NCBI RefSeq assembly: GCF_001028135.1
Contig: NZ_LDNM01000010.1
Coordinates: 1-55,158 of the forward strand
DNA: 55,158 nucleotides
From: Xenorhabdus griffiniae
GTDB lineage: Bacteria > Pseudomonadota > Gammaproteobacteria > Enterobacterales > Enterobacteriaceae
Reading direction: 5' to 3'
Made by a program: the position numbers and the translations under genes. This document shows positions 45,650-53,696 of the stretch, piece after piece; within the stretch, counting starts at the first letter, position 1, and every line of letters starts with the position of its first letter. The notes beneath the pieces were generated by a model. It saw only the letters and a program-made list of their open reading frames with translations, searched no databases and was not told the origin of the DNA.

Positions 45650-45697
45650 CTAGTCAGGATGATGATGATGGTGGTGGTTAAATTGAATACGGTTCAT
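45650..45697 (-). CDS. hisL: his operon leader peptide
   Basis: The 15-residue peptide MNRIQFNHHHHHHPD has six consecutive His codons (two CAC, then four CAT), against seven in the 16-residue E. coli HisL. Ribosome stalling at these codons when charged tRNA-His is scarce prevents formation of the downstream terminator. Its position 144 bp before hisG and the downstream hairpins match the known leader. No independent function beyond attenuation is expected. Confidence 0.95.
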   Translation of the reverse strand: MNRIQFNHHHHHHPD

Positions 45698-45721
45698 ATA
45701 TACGCGTTCTCTATTTTTTCT

Positions 45722-45767
45722 ACAAAGTTGTTTTTTACAAAAAGTTGTTTTTTATAAAAAGTTTTAT
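45722..45767. repeat. Imperfect 15-17 bp tandem repeat upstream of hisL
   Basis: ACAAAGTTGTTTTTT, then ACAAAAAGTTGTTTTTT, then a decayed ATAAAAAGTTTTAT follow one another directly. They occupy the place where the his promoter should lie. I could not pick -35 and -10 boxes with confidence. The rest of the 327-bp gap to yeeZ is AT-rich without recognisable features. Confidence 0.5.
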
Positions 45768-46024
45768 ACAAAAATATGCTGTACTGAATAATGGCTGTAC
45801 GTAACGTTATGTTTGTGACTAGGGTTTGGTTGCTTGTTGTTTAACCTATACGATTTTGTGTATAAAAAGCAAACTTTATTTTAAAGAGGATATCCATTTC
45901 TTAATAACGTATTGTTTTTAAAGCAAAATATGTTTGGTTGCTATTAAACAAATATATGAGTAATGTTAGCCGTGGTTATATAATGGCCTAAGAATCAAAA
46001 TGGCATTGCTTTTGGGAGGATGGG

Positions 46025-46864
46025 GTGAGAAAAGTTTCCATTATTGGATTAGGGTGGTTAGGAATGCCATTGGCACAAGCACTCCAAAGCGGAGGAATGC
46101 AGGTAGTTGGTAGTAAAACAACACCAGATGGTGTTGAAGCGGCTTGTATGTGTGGCGTAGATTGTTACCAGCTCAATTTAGAGCCTCAGATTGTTTGCGA
46201 TGCGGATGATCTTGATCAACTGATGTCTGTTGATGTCCTGGTTTTGACATTGCCTGTTAGTGGTGTTGCTGGTGGGGGGAAGGGATATGTAAAAGCAGTA
46301 CAACTGGTTGTTGATACTGCGCTTTCGTATTCGATTCCACGAATTATTTTCACCAGTTCGACTTCAGTTTATGGTTCATCGGTTGGTTATCTCAATGAAG
46401 ATGAGTCCGTGTCCCCCGAAACTGAATCAGCCAAGGCACTGGTTGAATTGGAAAACTGGTTGCATCAACTGCCCAATACATCGGTCGATATCTTACGTTT
46501 GGCTGGATTGGTCGGGAATGGGCGCCATGCAGGGCGTTTTCTCGCGGGAAAGAAGGCACTCAGCGGAGGAGAAAGTGCGGTCAATTTGGTACATCAAGAT
46601 GATGCTATTTCTGCCATTAAGCTGCTTATTCAACGATCGGAAGGCGGGCATCTTCTTAATTTGTGTGCACCAATACACCCGAAAAGAGCTGAATTTTATC
46701 AATCAGCCAGTCGCCAGCTCGATCTGATACCGCCAGAGTTTTTACAGTCAGAAGGTGCAGAAATCGAAAGTAAGATAGAGAAAATCGTTGATGGTAGCCG
46801 CATCTGTCGGGAACTAGGGTTTGAATATCAGTTTCCAGATCCCGGCAGGATGCCAATGAGTTAA
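46025..46864 (+). CDS. yeeZ: NAD-binding epimerase/reductase-like protein YeeZ
   Basis: A 279-residue extended short-chain-dehydrogenase-like protein of unknown reaction, matching E. coli YeeZ (274). The N-terminal Rossmann loop is IIGLGWLGMPLA, and the middle block IPRIIFTSSTSVYG is nearly identical to E. coli. Then VDILRLAGLVGNGRHAGRF and the late DGSRICRELGFEYQFPDP follow. The start is a GTG behind GGAGGA. It stands divergent from the his operon, its E. coli position. The E. coli protein has been crystallised as an epimerase-like fold, but the substrate is not known. Confidence 0.92.
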   Translation: MRKVSIIGLGWLGMPLAQALQSGGMQVVGSKTTPDGVEAACMCGVDCYQLNLEPQIVCDADDLDQLMSVDVLVLTLPVSGVAGGGKGYVKAVQLVVDTALSYSIPRIIFTSSTSVYGSSVGYLNEDESVSPETESAKALVELENWLHQLPNTSVDILRLAGLVGNGRHAGRFLAGKKALSGGESAVNLVHQDDAISAIKLLIQRSEGGHLLNLCAPIHPKRAEFYQSASRQLDLIPPEFLQSEGAEIESKIEKIVDGSRICRELGFEYQFPDPGRMPMS

Positions 46865-46883
46865 TGAAATAACAAGTAAAATC

Positions 46884-47504
46884 TCAATTTATTTCTATCA
46901 TAACAATCTTTCTGAAAGCGGGTCTTTCGGTCAGTAATTGATACCAGCGTTCTAAGTTTGGCAGGGATGGGCGCTCTATTTCTACGTTTAACCATAAGTA
47001 AGCCAGCGGAGCCAGAGAGATATCAGCCATACCAAATTTGTCGCCGGCAAGGTATTGTTGATTGCTGAGGGTGTCATCGACAATTTTTAGCCATTTTTCA
47101 ATTTCAGTTACAGATTGGGCGATAATTTTAGGGTCACGTTGATCTGCCGGTGTTCTAATGAAGCTGATTACAAATTGTTTTATAGGCGCGAAGAGGTTGC
47201 AGCCTACCCAATCCATCCATTTTTCAACGCTGGCCCTTTCTTGGAGATCGGCGGGATAAAGGCTATCTTTACCAAATTTTGCAGCAATGTAACGAACAAT
47301 TGCATTGGATTCCCATAAGATAAAATCGTCTTCTTGTAAACAAGGAATAACTGCATTGGGGTTCATACGCAGGTATTCAGGATCGTTGAGTTTGCCAAAT
47401 TTGCCACCAACATCAATTTGCTGATACGGCACATTTAGCTCTTCCAGACACCAAAGCACTTTTTTCACATTTGATGAATTTTTACGGCCCCAAATTGTCA
47501 GCAT
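46884..47504 (-). CDS. gstB: Glutathione S-transferase GstB-like
   Basis: A 206-residue glutathione S-transferase most like E. coli GstB (YliJ). The N-terminal thioredoxin-like domain reads LTIWGRKNSSNVKKVLWCLEEL, then MNPNAVIPCL and the glutathione-binding WESNAIVRYIAAKFG near residue 63. The helical C-terminal domain ends LERWYQLLTERPAFRKIVMI, almost the E. coli ending. E. coli GstB acts on bromoacetate-type electrophiles. I start at the second ATG (47504), six bases behind AAGGAG. It faces away from dacC, as yliJ does in E. coli. Confidence 0.9.
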   Translation of the reverse strand: MLTIWGRKNSSNVKKVLWCLEELNVPYQQIDVGGKFGKLNDPEYLRMNPNAVIPCLQEDDFILWESNAIVRYIAAKFGKDSLYPADLQERASVEKWMDWVGCNLFAPIKQFVISFIRTPADQRDPKIIAQSVTEIEKWLKIVDDTLSNQQYLAGDKFGMADISLAPLAYLWLNVEIERPSLPNLERWYQLLTERPAFRKIVMIEIN

Positions 47505-47657
47505 CATTTGCTCCTTAAGATCAGTACATTTTTCGATGATTGATAATATGACAATAAAACCTGTTGAATAACAGAAAAATCTTTACGTTATTGGGTTGGA
47601 GTCTTCTTTCATAACATCCTATATTAATAGAGTTTTAGCAGAGAAAAAGGGCGAGCG

Positions 47658-48866
47658 ATGATGAAAAAAAGACAGCAGATACCGATAATTAAATCTTTTA
47701 CTTTTGGCTTGGGTATTTTTTGGTTGGCGAATATCAGTGTATATGCAATGGAACAGCCCGCTACACCTGAAATTGATGCAAAAGCCTATGTGTTGATAGA
47801 TTATGCCAGTGGAAAAATCCTGGCCTCAAATAACGCGGATGAGCGGTTAGATCCTGCCAGCTTGACGAAGATAATGACCAGCTATGTTGTAGGACAGGCG
47901 ATCAAGTCAGGGAAAATTTCCACCGAAGATAGGGTAACGGTTGGTAAAGATGCCTGGGCTACAGGGAATCCAATACTTAAGGGTTCATCGCTAATGTTTT
48001 TGAAACCGGGTGACAGGGTGAAGGTGATTGATCTGAACCGCGGTGTTGTTATCCAATCCGGTAATGACGCCAGTATTGCACTTGCAGATTATGTTGCAGG
48101 CAGTCAGGATGCTTTCGTTGATTTGATGAATAAATACTCAGAAACACTAAAATTGACGAACACTCATTTCAAGACAGTGCATGGTCTGGATGCAGCAGGG
48201 CAGTATAGTACTGCCCATGATATGGCGCTTTTAAGTCAGGCTATGATCCGTGATGTGCCGGAAGAATACGCCCTGAATAAAGAAAAAGTGTTCACTTTTA
48301 ACAGCATCCGTCAGCCTAATCGTAATCGTCTGTTGTGGAATGAAAAAATAAATGTGGATGGTATCAAAACCGGACACACTAGTGGTGCGGGTTATAATCT
48401 TGTTGCATCGGCAACTGAAGGGCCAATGCGTTTGATTTCAGTGGTATTGGGTGCGCCTAGTGATCGCGTACGTTTTTCTGATAGTGAAAAACTTTTGTCA
48501 TGGGGATTTCGTTTTTATGAATCAGCGACACCGTTGAAGGCCAGTGATACTTTGGTAACGGAGAAAGTATGGTACGGGACTCGTCCAGAAGTCGCATTGG
48601 GAGTAGAAAAAGAGGCTTCCGTGATAGTTCCCCGTGGGCAAGTAGGGAATTTGAAAGTGAGCTTTACTCTGGATAATACCTCGCTTGAGGCACCATTAGC
48701 TCAGAATCAAGTGGTGGGTACGGTGAACTTTTTACTGAATGATAAGATGATTGATCAGCGTCCACTGGTCGTTAAAGAAGCGGTGGAAGAAAGCGGTTTC
48801 TTTGGACGTATGTGGGATTTCGTTGTAAAAACGGTCAGCGGCTGGTTTAATTCGATCTTCGGGTAA
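47658..48866 (+). CDS. dacC: D-alanyl-D-alanine carboxypeptidase (PBP6-type)
   Basis: A penicillin-binding protein that removes the terminal D-Ala from peptidoglycan pentapeptides on the periplasmic face. The 402 residues have a signal peptide (1-30, ending SVYA) and active-site motifs SLTK at 68-71, SGN at 134-136 and KTG near 240. The C-terminal amphipathic anchor [17 protein letters not shown] is close to PBP6. Internal stretches such as [10 protein letters not shown] and [13 protein letters not shown] favour DacC over DacA or DacD. The gstB/dacC neighbourhood agrees with E. coli dacC. A terminator follows. Confidence 0.93.
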   Translation: MMKKRQQIPIIKSFTFGLGIFWLANISVYAMEQPATPEIDAKAYVLIDYASGKILASNNADERLDPASLTKIMTSYVVGQAIKSGKISTEDRVTVGKDAWATGNPILKGSSLMFLKPGDRVKVIDLNRGVVIQSGNDASIALADYVAGSQDAFVDLMNKYSETLKLTNTHFKTVHGLDAAGQYSTAHDMALLSQAMIRDVPEEYALNKEKVFTFNSIRQPNRNRLLWNEKINVDGIKTGHTSGAGYNLVASATEGPMRLISVVLGAPSDRVRFSDSEKLLSWGFRFYESATPLKASDTLVTEKVWYGTRPEVALGVEKEASVIVPRGQVGNLKVSFTLDNTSLEAPLAQNQVVGTVNFLLNDKMIDQRPLVVKEAVEESGFFGRMWDFVVKTVSGWFNSIFG

Positions 48867-48879
48867 CATCTAGATGAAA

Positions 48880-48912
48880 AAATGCCAGTCATCAAAAGAT
48901 CGACTGGCATTT
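48880..48912. terminator. Bidirectional terminator between dacC and sdaC
   Basis: AAATGCCAGTC and GACTGGCATTT form a perfect 11-bp stem with an 11-nt loop between two convergent genes. T-rich sequence follows on the plus strand (GGCATTTTTTAG). Confidence 0.8.
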
Positions 48913-48947
48913 GGCATTTTTTAGATGCTACCAACGAAGAAAACTGA

Positions 48948-50255
48948 TTACATGACTGAGTAAATTGCCGCTGAAATAGCAATTGAACCGGTCACAATAA
49001 CAAAAATATTGCTTGGTTTACCTGCATATTTGCGCATAGCTGGAACTTTTTTGATTGCATACATTGGCATGATAAACAGGATCATCGCAATAACGGGTCC
49101 ACCCAGTGACTCAATGATATTCAGGATGCTTGGGTTAAGTGTAGCGACGAGCCAGGCACTGAGTAGCATGAAGAGGCTAGTGATACGATTCAGCGTTTTA
49201 TGCTGAATAGTCTTGCCACGTGTGTTAATCATTGCTTTGTTCACAATACCGTTAAAGCCTTCGCGGGCACCCAGATAGTGACCGAGGAAAGATTTGGTTA
49301 TAGCAATAAATGCGATAAATGGCGCAATATATTCAATAGTTGGTACACGGAAGTGGTTAGCCAGGTAGGACAGAATAGTGATGTTCTGTGCTTTTGCTTC
49401 TGCCAAATTTTCTGGTGACAAACTCAGTACGCAACTGAAAACAAAGAACATAACTGTCAGCACCATCATGATATGAGCATAGGCCAGAATGCGTGAGCAT
49501 TTTTTCTCTGCGTGCTCACCATATTCTTCACGTTTTGCAACTGCGAATGCTGAGATAATTGGGGAATGGTTAAAAGAGAAAACCATAACAGGGATTGCCA
49601 GCCACAGGGTAAGCAGCAGACCATTATTACTTGTCGCAGACATGATACTATTCTGCGACAGGCTATCAAAAATGGTAGTGTTCCAGTGAGGGACTAAGTA
49701 CAAGGCCAACAGCATCAAAACGGTGACGAATGGGAATACCAATATACTCATGGCCTTAACAATGGCTTTCTCACCGAAACGAATGATGCTCATCACACCC
49801 AGAAGCAATACTAATGCCAGCAATGCACGTGGTGGAGCATCTATCTGTAGTTGATGCACAAGAAAGCTCTCTACTGTATTGGTCAATGCAACACTGTACA
49901 CGAGCAGAATAGGATAAATAGCAAAAAAATAGAGGACGGTGATCAGAAAGCCGGCAACTTTACCAAAATGTTCTTCTACCACGCCGGTGATATCATCACC
50001 ACTGCTTTTACCAGATAAAACAAAACGGCACATTCCACGGTGTGCAAAAAATGTCATGGGAAGAGCAAGAATTGCCATGATAATGAGTGGAATTAAACCA
50101 CCAATACCTGCATTGATGGGAAGAAACAAAACGCCGGCACCAATCGCTGTGCCATATAATCCCAGCATCCATACTGTGTCTGATTTACGCCAGGTAGTGT
50201 GATTGCTTTTGCTGGACGCAGAGGATGCTATCGAACCTGCTTGAGATGAGTCCAT
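48948..50255 (-). CDS. sdaC: Serine/H+ symporter SdaC
   Basis: An inner-membrane proton-coupled serine transporter of the HAAAP family with about eleven helices. The 435 residues match E. coli SdaC (429) strongly: WMLGLYGTAIGAGVLFLPIN near residue 29, LPMTFFAHRG near 65, VMVFSFNHSPIISAFAVAKR near 223 and KSFLGHYLGAREGFNG near 320. TdcC is a paralogue but less alike. sdaB, the serine deaminase that follows sdaC in E. coli, is not here; a terminator and dacC are downstream instead. The leader carries a strong hairpin. Confidence 0.94.
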   Translation of the reverse strand: MDSSQAGSIASSASSKSNHTTWRKSDTVWMLGLYGTAIGAGVLFLPINAGIGGLIPLIIMAILALPMTFFAHRGMCRFVLSGKSSGDDITGVVEEHFGKVAGFLITVLYFFAIYPILLVYSVALTNTVESFLVHQLQIDAPPRALLALVLLLGVMSIIRFGEKAIVKAMSILVFPFVTVLMLLALYLVPHWNTTIFDSLSQNSIMSATSNNGLLLTLWLAIPVMVFSFNHSPIISAFAVAKREEYGEHAEKKCSRILAYAHIMMVLTVMFFVFSCVLSLSPENLAEAKAQNITILSYLANHFRVPTIEYIAPFIAFIAITKSFLGHYLGAREGFNGIVNKAMINTRGKTIQHKTLNRITSLFMLLSAWLVATLNPSILNIIESLGGPVIAMILFIMPMYAIKKVPAMRKYAGKPSNIFVIVTGSIAISAAIYSVM

Positions 50256-50301
50256 AAGTATCTCCGAAATAACGCGGTAAAGTAAAATTTAAAAACTACT
50301 A

Positions 50302-50330
50302 AACCCGCACATTAATTAAATGTGCGGGTT
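50302..50330. promoter_or_regulatory. Strong hairpin in the sdaC leader
   Basis: AACCCGCACATT and AATGTGCGGGTT form a perfect 12-bp stem with a 5-nt loop, 47 bp upstream of the sdaC ATG. On the minus strand TAGTAGTTTTTAA follows, which could make it an attenuator. On the plus strand GGATTTTTAT follows, which could make it a terminator for something upstream, but no such gene is visible. Confidence 0.55.
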
Positions 50331-50982
50331 GGATTTTTATATGAATAATAAGTTGTCAGATATTGCGTTGGTGTTTATCTAAACGTTTTTATTACTACAT
50401 CCAAAAAACTTAACCCCAGACTTTTGGTAGGGGAAATATAGTTATTTTCAGTGAAATGTACCGTGATCACTCTCGCAATTGCAAGATTTATATAGAAAAG
50501 GAAAATTGTTAAAAATATTCATAGAAATGTTGATTAAATATTAAGAAAAATAAAGTGCCAATTTTGTTAAAGAATATATCATTATTTTTATTTTAAATTC
50601 TAATATTTATCCGGTTTATTAATCAATGACATTAATGTGTTAATGATATTTTCTTGCCTGGTGCTTGAATAACCTGAAATTGAATTAAAAATACCAATGT
50701 TCTTATCTTGATATATCTTCATTTGTAATCTTATTTATTGTAATAATATGATAAATAACAAAAAATTACCATCATTGCATATGGTGTCCATTTTTGAATG
50801 AAAATGTGTTTAGTATTGATTATGCCTTAATAAGCGTTTTAAGGATAATCCATTGTTGTGTGTGAAATTTGTTCTTTAACTCTGTGTTTATGAAACAATA
50901 GTAATCATTTTATAGTTATATATTGTTAAATATAACGAAGGATTTTGTTCTGATATTTAAAGCCACTATGAAAGGAGAATAA
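50331..50982. other. AT-rich gene-free stretch
   Basis: About 650 bp with very high A+T and no frame I can support. It holds the sdaC promoter at its left end. At its right end it has AAAGGAG, a ribosome binding site leading into the small frame at 50983. I see no repeat copies or RNA genes. Confidence 0.5.
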
Positions 50983-51063
50983 ATGTTAAAAAATTTCTTG
51001 AACAAAATGATGCCACGTTTTTTTTATGGATATCAGTTAAACCGGTCATATAGGGATATATGA
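50983..51063 (+). CDS. Possible 26-aa peptide ORF beside IS remnant A
   Basis: ATG behind a perfect AAAGGAG opens a 26-residue frame (MLKNFLNKMMPRFFYGY, then a basic tail) whose stop lies two bases before IS remnant A. The peptide is basic and amphipathic. It may be a genuine small peptide, or the remaining 5' end of a gene lost when the island decayed. The last third of the frame lies inside a perfect palindrome. Confidence 0.3.
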   Translation: MLKNFLNKMMPRFFYGYQLNRSYRDI

Positions 51064-51065
51064 CC
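51044..51065. repeat. Palindrome abutting IS remnant A
   Basis: GGTCATATA and TATATGACC form a perfect 9-bp stem with a GGGA loop. The last base coincides with the first base of the IS terminal repeat, so the element sits exactly at the foot of a hairpin. Confidence 0.6.
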
Positions 51066-52172
51066 AGGGCAAACGGGTCTAAATTATACTGACGTAAAAC
51101 CCACCGTGAGGACTTTCAGCATATAGCTATTATCCCAGCCTGCTTTCTGACGCTTGGTTTTCACACCCACCTTAACTGTTTTCTCATTTTTCAGTAGGTT
51201 AAGGGCTATTTTATTCATTAATGCTATGTTTTCAGCGGCATGACCACTTCTCAGGCGTTGGCTGTCTTCACCAAAACTGACGTCCAACTGCCAGTGCGGC
51301 TTCGTTTCAATGTGCCAATGACTGCGTATTGCACACGCGATAAAGTCGGCCGACTTATCACGGTGACTGGTGATATAGTCACGTCTTTCATAACTCGCGG
51401 GTTTTCCCTGCTCTTCACGCCAAAAAAGAGTTTGATATCGTCGTGAAATTCGCCCTGGTTGCCTTTTAACGCCAGCACCTAATCGGCCTGGTTCTCGACA
51501 ATCTGGTCAGCGATTTTGTACTGGCAGCCCATCGCGTCAATTGTGATGGTAGACCCTTCAATATCCAGCAAGGCCAGCAGTTTTGGGATCGCGGTGATTT
51601 TGTTCGATTTATCCGCGACTTTCACCTAGCCAAAGCAGAGTTGATTCGCGACTGACCAGGCGCTGACCAGATGGAGAGCGGGAACGCCATTGGCTTTGTC
51701 GAGCGTTCCCCGCAAGGTTTTGCCATCCAACGCGATAATGTCATCGGATATTTTGGCTAAGCTGTTCACCCATTGGGTAAAAGCGTGCCCAAATTCTTGG
51801 GGATCAAGCCGGTTTATCACATCGTGAAAGGTATCATGGCTGGGTATGCCATTGGGAAGATCCAGAAATTGCCGAAACCAATCTTCTTTGGATTTACCGT
51901 ACTCTTCAATCGCATTGAAGCCTTCACAACCACAGCTCACGGCACAAATCGAGATGGTCAGAATATCGATGAGGGCATACTGTTTCGTTCGGCTAACACG
52001 CGGATCAGTGAGGTGCCCAAAGGCCTTGCTGAGGGTAGTTGCTTGCATGGCAGTTTCTACGGTTATCATTGACAGGATGCTGATTATAAATCACAAACAG
52101 CTATCAATCCTATTTCTATGTACCGAATGCACTCAGTTAATCCCGTTGGTCAATTTAGACCCGTTTGCCCTG
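51065..52172 (-). mobile_element. ISAs1-family insertion sequence remnant A
   Basis: A 1108-bp element bounded by perfect 21-bp inverted ends beginning CAGGGCAAACGGGTC (51065-51085 and 52152-52172). CAGGG ends and a DDE transposase of the H-repeat/ISAs1 type place it in that family. No target duplication is visible: the left flank reads ATATATGAC and the right flank GATTCGGG. The flanks have therefore been rearranged since insertion. The transposase gene inside is dead. Confidence 0.85.
51084..52051 (-). pseudogene. ISAs1-family transposase, decayed (remnant A)
   Basis: Starting at MQATTLSKAFGHLTDPR, the frame carries the N-terminal DDE-associated domain (FGHAFTQWVNSL, LDGKTLRGTLDKANG with a catalytic Asp) and then an amber codon at 51626-51628. 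It continues in the same frame ([25 protein letters not shown]) to a second amber at 51479-51481. After KGNQGEFHDDIKLF it needs a frameshift to reach HWHIETKPHWQLDVSFGEDS and the C-terminus. Two nonsense codons and one frameshift make it inactive. A full-length member would be about 370 residues. Confidence 0.85.
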
Positions 52173-52380
52173 GATTCGGGTCTACATTCAGTGCATTAGC
52201 AACATCCTTGATAGGTGTTATTCTCGCTATTTGGAGCATAGCGATTAATCATCTTGGATACGCTATTGTGTCCACCTTTGTGGTAATTGGTCAGCAGCTT
52301 CATGAGTGCCCGAATACCCTGCTCCGCCGTCCCGAAACGACAGAAGCGCTTCTCTATCTTCGGATCGTGTGGCAACCCGA
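52173..52380 (-). pseudogene. Phage virion structural-protein fragment
   Basis: The minus strand reads GLPHDPKIEKRFCRFGTAEQ, GIRALMKLLTNYHKGGHNSV, SKMINRYAPNSENNT and, after a one-base frame change, YIKDVANALNVDPN. The order FxTxxxGIRAL, LxNYxxxxG, INRxAPxxENNT, Y is typical of a phage structural protein family often annotated as virion structural protein P5. The fragment is cut on the left by IS remnant A and on the right by integrase-derived sequence. It lacks start and end. Confidence 0.6.
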
Positions 52381-52428
52381 CCTATCCTGTTACACAGATG
52401 CCAGAACAAAAAAATCTACTGGCGCTAT
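52377..52428 (+). pseudogene. Displaced N-terminal piece of the integrase gene
   Basis: The plus strand reads PDLSCYTDARTKK and then, after a slipped A run (seven A at 52408-52414 where eight would keep frame), IYWRY. Beyond the second IS the same frame continues KHPVTGKFHGLGDDEESARA into the integrase. This is the arm-binding N-terminal region of a lambda/e14-type integrase. The true start codon is no longer recognisable. Confidence 0.65.
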
Positions 52429-53587
52429 CAGGGCAAGAGCGTGAATATTCACTTCTTGCCCAACGCCTTAAACCCTGCAACTAATACCTTATCCAAATAG
52501 TTAATATCCATGCTCGCAACCCGTTGTTTTCGGCGAATACTGGCTTTTTTGGTTGTCTCTGCCCGCAACATATTGACACTGATGTGACGCATACATCCCA
52601 ATATTTCAGCCGATTCTTCCCGGTGGATAAGGCAAGCATCTTCTCCCATCGTGACATCAAGAACCCAATGTAATCGGGTTTCGATCCCCCAGTGTCCCCT
52701 GACAACGGCGGCAAATTTGTCGGTGCTCAGTTCCGCTGAACTGATGTAATAACGATAATAAAGCGATTCTTTTCCTTTATTATCAATTCGATATCCAATT
52801 GCCACGCCCACAGTTTTTAAGTTTTTCCATTCTGGAAATTGTTGAGACAGCGCTTGGGCGGGTAACACATGATATTCACGGGCTTCTATACGACATGTCC
52901 TTGTTCTATCGTGATATGTTCGACATGACTCACGGCAGAAACTTGGGCTGACAACGCCTTCTTAACCGCGCGCTACAACGTCTCCTGATCCCCTTTCACC
53001 GCCAGAAGATTGTCACCTTCCTGCTGCACAATTTGTTCCGCAATCTTCGTTTGGCATCCCATCGCATCAATTGTTATCAGGCAATCTGTGATATCCAGCA
53101 AGCGGAGTAATTTTGGGATCGCAGTGATTTCATTGGACTTTTTGTCTGTCTTCAGTTGTCCCATCACTACGCCGTTCTGGGTGGCAAACGCACTCACCAT
53201 GTGGAACATTGAACCCAATGAATAAAACAGTGCTGAAACTCAACGGGATTGAGCCGAGAAATCAGGCGAGCGATAGCATCATGTCCCGGTATTCCATTAG
53301 GAAAAAGGGTTTTTTCTTGATACCAGTCCAGGTACGTTTCGCCGAAATCTTCAATATCTTCCCATCCTTCTGCACCGGCGATGATGGCTGTAATCGACGG
53401 AAAAAGGACATCAAACAAAGGATAACTGATCTTAGACGACTGGCGGGGGTCTGTTAATGTACTGAAATACCGAGAAAAAGCATCGATACTCATAAGAATA
53501 CTTCCCGAAAAAATAAGTATGAAATTATATTTTTTCTTATTCGTCAAACCTGAAATTTTTTAACAAAAAGTTCACGCTCTCGCCCTG
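52429..53587 (-). mobile_element. ISAs1-family insertion sequence B, inserted in the integrase gene
   Basis: A 1159-bp element with inverted ends CAGGGCAAGAGCGTGAA (left) and CAGGGCGAGAGCGTGAA (right, minus strand). It is flanked by a perfect 10-bp direct repeat CTGGCGCTAT at 52419-52428 and 53588-53597. Removing the element and one repeat joins the integrase N-terminal codons to the rest, which proves the insertion point. It differs in sequence from remnant A, so it is a separate element. Confidence 0.92.
52449..53493 (-). pseudogene. ISAs1-family transposase, decayed (element B)
   Basis: The N-terminal part starts MSIDAFSRYFSTLTDPRQSS at 53493 and runs to [11 protein letters not shown] deletion with frame change near 53210 has removed the segment with the first catalytic Asp (the DGKTLRG region). 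The next block ([39 protein letters not shown]) ends in an amber at 52973. A further amber and a frameshift precede the C-terminal block EYHVLPAQALSQQFPEW to FKALGKK. The transposase cannot be active. Confidence 0.87.
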
Positions 53588-53696
53588 CTGGCGCTATAAA
53601 CATCCTGTTACAGGAAAATTTCATGGTCTGGGGGATGATGAAGAGTCTGCGAGGGCTATTGCTATAGAAGCTAATTCCCGTTTAGCTGAGGTCAAG

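Noticed and set aside
45656-45679. GATGATGATGGTGG run taken as a microsatellite
   Set aside because: It is the antisense of the histidine codons of the hisL leader peptide.
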